Shown in pieces: positions 61,708-64,000 of a stretch of DNA of 64,000 nt. The notes under the pieces were generated by a model, which saw only the letters and a list, made by a program, of their open reading frames with translations, did no database searches and had not been told where the DNA came from. Origin of the DNA: Hymenobacter sediminis (GTDB taxonomy: Bacteria > Bacteroidota > Bacteroidia > Cytophagales > Hymenobacteraceae); assembly GCF_003231285.1 (NCBI RefSeq), contig NZ_QKNS01000003.1, positions 124,001 to 188,000 on the forward strand. The letters run 5' to 3'. Positions within the stretch are counted from its first letter, which is position 1. Each line of letters begins with the position of its first letter. A program made the translations under genes and the position numbers.

Positions 61708-63054
61708 ATGCGCTACCCCATCTTTTCCGCTGTTCTGCTGCTGGCGGCCACGGCCTGCGTCCCGCTGGGCACGCCCATCACTGACCCCAACGCCGCACGC
61801 CGGCCTGCTACCCCCGGCCAGCAAACGCCCGAATACTACGCCAACAAAACCCTCCGCTACGAAGATGCTGTTTACGACCCCAACGTGCGCACCGTGCAGT
61901 GCTACGTGCCCACCGGGCAGGTAAACGAAGTGTTTAATCCGCCGGTGGTGCCGTTGGCGCAGGGCCAGTCGCCGGTGCTGGAGTTTGATGTGCTGGGTGG
62001 CCAAGGGCAGCGCCTCACGGCCAAGCTGGTACATTGCGACCTGAACTGGCAGCCCTCCGTTTTGACGGACATGCAGTTCCTGTCGGAAATCAATGAGCAG
62101 ACTATTACCGATTACCGCGCCTCCGTCAGTACCAAAGTGCCCTACTACCACTACCGCGTCCGGATGCCGCGCGTCAAGCTTTCGGGCAATTATCTGTGGG
62201 TAGTGCAGGGGGCGGGCGGTACGCCGCTTCTCTCGCGGCGGGTGCTGGTGTTTGAAGAGGGCGGGGTGCAAGTGTACCTGCGCCAGGGTATTCCGGTGGC
62301 GGGGCAGGAGCGCTACACCCTGCAACAACTGGATTTTGGTATCCGCTACAACATGCAGTTGGTGAACCCGGCCCAAGAAGTGAAGGTGGTATTGCGCCAG
62401 AACTACCGCTGGGACAATGCCAAGTACAACCTGCGCCCCACTTTCGTGCGCGACGCGGAGCGCCAGCTTGACTACCAGTATTTCAACTTCGAAAATGCCT
62501 TCCCGGCCCTGAGTGAGTTCCGCTTCTTTGATTTGCGCACGTTCCGCTCCTTGGGCATAGGTGTGGCCCGCATTGATGCCGAGGCCAGCCCCCGCGCCGC
62601 GCTGCTACAACCTGAAGCCACCCGCAACGGACAGGCTTATTCTCAGTACGACGACATCAATGGGCAGCGCGTGATTGAAAGCCGCGAGTACGGCAACGGT
62701 GCTACCAACGCCGACTACCTCGACGTGACCTTCCAACTCCGGGCTGAGCAGCCCGCCCCGGGGCCGGTGTACGTGCTGGGCGCGCTTTCCGACTGGCAGT
62801 TCAAGGATGAGTTCAAGCTCACCTACGACGCCGCCGCGCAGCAATACACCGGCCACGCCCTACTAAAGCAAGGCTACTACAATTACCTCTACGCTGTGCA
62901 AACACCCCAGGGCCCCAACAGCGTGTATTGGGAGGGTAGCCACCAAGAAACTGAAAACCGCTACGACCTGCTGGTGTACTACCGTCCGCCCGGCACCCGC
63001 ACCGACCTGCTCGTCGGCTATCAGACGGTTAATGTAAACGGCCGCCAGCCCTAA
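61708..63054 (+). CDS. Type IX secretion Plug-type lipoprotein (DUF5103)
   Basis: 448 residues from ATG 61708. Lipoprotein signal (AVLLLAATAC). The body matches the DUF5103/T9SS Plug family: TLRYEDAVYDPNVRTVQCY, EDAVYD, RVRMPRVKLSGNYLWVV, PVYVLGALSDWQFKDEF and YYNYLYAVQTPQG. The Plug protein seals the SprA/Sov outer-membrane translocon when it is idle. It is divergent from the PhoX-like T9SS cargo operon. Confidence 0.88.
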   Translation: MRYPIFSAVLLLAATACVPLGTPITDPNAARRPATPGQQTPEYYANKTLRYEDAVYDPNVRTVQCYVPTGQVNEVFNPPVVPLAQGQSPVLEFDVLGGQGQRLTAKLVHCDLNWQPSVLTDMQFLSEINEQTITDYRASVSTKVPYYHYRVRMPRVKLSGNYLWVVQGAGGTPLLSRRVLVFEEGGVQVYLRQGIPVAGQERYTLQQLDFGIRYNMQLVNPAQEVKVVLRQNYRWDNAKYNLRPTFVRDAERQLDYQYFNFENAFPALSEFRFFDLRTFRSLGIGVARIDAEASPRAALLQPEATRNGQAYSQYDDINGQRVIESREYGNGATNADYLDVTFQLRAEQPAPGPVYVLGALSDWQFKDEFKLTYDAAAQQYTGHALLKQGYYNYLYAVQTPQGPNSVYWEGSHQETENRYDLLVYYRPPGTRTDLLVGYQTVNVNGRQP

Positions 63055-63073
63055 CCTAGTAGGCCATACATAT

Positions 63074-63110
63074 AACAGCGGCGCATCCAAGAAATGGGTG
63101 CGCCGCTGTT
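63074..63110. terminator. Bidirectional hairpin
   Basis: aacagcggcgca pairs with tgcgccgctgtt over a 13-base loop, between the Plug-type gene and the convergent curlin-repeat gene. Confidence 0.8.
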
Positions 63111-63140
63111 TGCTGAAGGGAGTGCAGTTCTGGAATATAA

Positions 63141-64000
63141 TTACGGGTGGTTCTGGCGTACTATCGTAATGTTGTTATTGCCTTCCTGGAGTGTAGTGCT
63201 GCTTTGTCCGGAAAGGCCCTGGTAGGTTTCGGCGGTATTGAGAATGCCAGTTTGCTGCTGGCGGGCAAAGCTGTTGAAGCTATCCTGCTGAATATAGGCA
63301 TCGTTGCCATTGCCTAAGCTGGTTTGGTAAGCCTGGTTATCGTTGCCTACTTGGATGCTGGTAGCGGCGTTTAGAGCACCATCACTTTGCACCTGCTCCA
63401 CGGTATTGCGGTTACCGGTCTGGGTAGCGCTAGCAGTGTTCTCGGCGTATGATTGCCGCTGTGATAAACTATTACCGTTGCCTGTCTGAATGCCGGAGGC
63501 TGTTTGATTAAAATCGGTCTGCTCCTGGTAGGAGGTATTGCGGTTGCCGGTTGTAAGAAGAGTAACCGTGTTGCCGCTGCCTGATTGTCGCTGCTCCGCG
63601 TCGTTATTATTCCCCACCTGCGTAATAAAGGCGCTCAACTGTCGGCCTACCTGGCTTTGCGTGGCGCTGTTACGGTCACCAATCTGCACGGCTGAGGCCT
63701 CGCCCTGCCCGGTCTGTTCCTGCACGATGTCGTTGTTGTTGCCGGTTTGAGTAGCCGTCAGGCTGCCACCAAAGAATATTCCTACCTGCTCTTGCGTCTG
63801 GCTGATGGTATTGCGGTTGCCGTTCTGGGTAGCGGTAGCCTGGTATCTGGAGCCATCCTGGGTTTGCTCAATGGTGTTGCGGTTGCCGGCTTGCGTGGCG
63901 GTGGCTGTGTTGCCTCCTCCATCCTGTATCACGGCAATAGCGTTCAGGCGGCCCGTTTGGGTATCGGTAGCTGTGTGGCCGCTACCTACCTGTTGAACAG
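63141..64000 (-). CDS. Curlin-repeat protein (CsgA/CsgB-like), 5' end beyond the window
   Basis: The frame runs leftward from the right edge of the window without a stop to 63141, so the N-terminus is missing (about 285 residues seen). It is made of about twelve repeats of 21-24 residues with the curlin pattern Q-x-G-N-x-N-x5-Q, for example TQNGNRNTISQTQ, VQIGDRNSATQSQ, TQTGNRNTVEQVQ and TQVGNNNDAEQRQ. Curlin repeats stack into a beta-solenoid amyloid; in E. coli CsgA/CsgB form curli fibres. No csgC/E/F/G gene is in view. It ends at a hairpin shared with the Plug-type gene. A spacer-like reading (CRISPR) is excluded because the repeats are at the protein level. Confidence 0.85.
   Translation of the reverse strand, partial: VQQVGSGHTATDTQTGRLNAIAVIQDGGGNTATATQAGNRNTIEQTQDGSRYQATATQNGNRNTISQTQEQVGIFFGGSLTATQTGNNNDIVQEQTGQGEASAVQIGDRNSATQSQVGRQLSAFITQVGNNNDAEQRQSGSGNTVTLLTTGNRNTSYQEQTDFNQTASGIQTGNGNSLSQRQSYAENTASATQTGNRNTVEQVQSDGALNAATSIQVGNDNQAYQTSLGNGNDAYIQQDSFNSFARQQQTGILNTAETYQGLSGQSSTTLQEGNNNITIVRQNHP

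Noticed and set aside
63141..64000. CRISPR-like array
   Set aside because: The periodicity is at protein level (curlin repeats); DNA repeats are not identical and no cas genes are present.

Overview
The window looks like a chromosomal segment of a Bacteroidota bacterium of the Hymenobacter type (Cytophagales). The evidence is high G+C coding DNA with strong GC bias at third positions, a TTTG-N19-TAnnTTTG promoter of the Bacteroidota kind in front of the pyruvate dehydrogenase E2 gene, parts of the type IX secretion machinery (a Plug-type lipoprotein and a cargo protein with a C-terminal sorting domain), menaquinone genes, curlin-repeat proteins and many Bacteroidota-only hypothetical families. 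The genus is an inference from overall resemblance; no 16S rRNA or intact tRNA gene is present.

Layout. 1-1727: 3' portion of a HelD/UvrD-type helicase (cut by the window edge). 2035-8491: a complete leftward branched-chain amino acid operon ilvE-ilvD-ilvB-ilvN-ilvC, preceded by an attenuator-like terminator and interrupted by two related intergenic repeat elements. 8902-12717: a TPR-like protein, two leftward membrane proteins (one ABA4-like) and a secreted beta-rich protein. 12860-15617: small secreted protein, menE and a DUF1266-like protein. 16038-16106: a perfect 33-bp palindrome. 16129-19783: a large secreted glycosidase-like protein and two small proteins. 19975-24905: leftward menaquinone operon (thioesterase/menI-like, menF, small acidic protein, menD, menB). 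The menD frame carries an in-frame insert made of tRNA 3'-end sequences, the most unusual thing in the window. 25108-27634: histidine phosphatase and the double-lipoyl pyruvate dehydrogenase E2. 27817-32829: TonB-dependent receptor followed by a DPP4-like peptidase. 33111-35261: hslV, a small membrane protein and a deoxyhypusine-synthase-like enzyme.

35378-44687: hypothetical proteins, an ATP-grasp protein, a LysM/amidase cell-wall hydrolase, three short-chain dehydrogenases with two AraC-type regulators, a four-helix membrane protein and a 2H phosphoesterase. 44876-53012: AsmA-like protein, a beta-propeller lipoprotein, a STAS-like protein, an amidase-signature enzyme, an HEWGH metalloprotease lipoprotein and two small proteins. 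53130-56905: a decayed Uma2 gene, an AT-rich FCP1-like phosphatase gene, an ABC-F ATPase and another AT-rich orphan. 57041-61457: a tightly overlapping operon of a PhoX/DUF839-like T9SS cargo, a secreted leucine-rich-repeat protein and a di-haem peroxidase with an imelysin-like N-terminus. 61708-64000: the T9SS Plug-type lipoprotein and a curlin-repeat protein running off the right edge.

How the genes work together: ilv genes give valine/isoleucine precursors, the men genes build the respiratory quinone (menE lies apart from the rest), the TonB receptor and DPP4 are plausible partners in peptide use, and the right-hand end is devoted to surface export and surface structures. Genes are mostly separated by strong perfect hairpins, many of them between convergent genes. 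Starts were chosen by family alignment from memory, not by a search.
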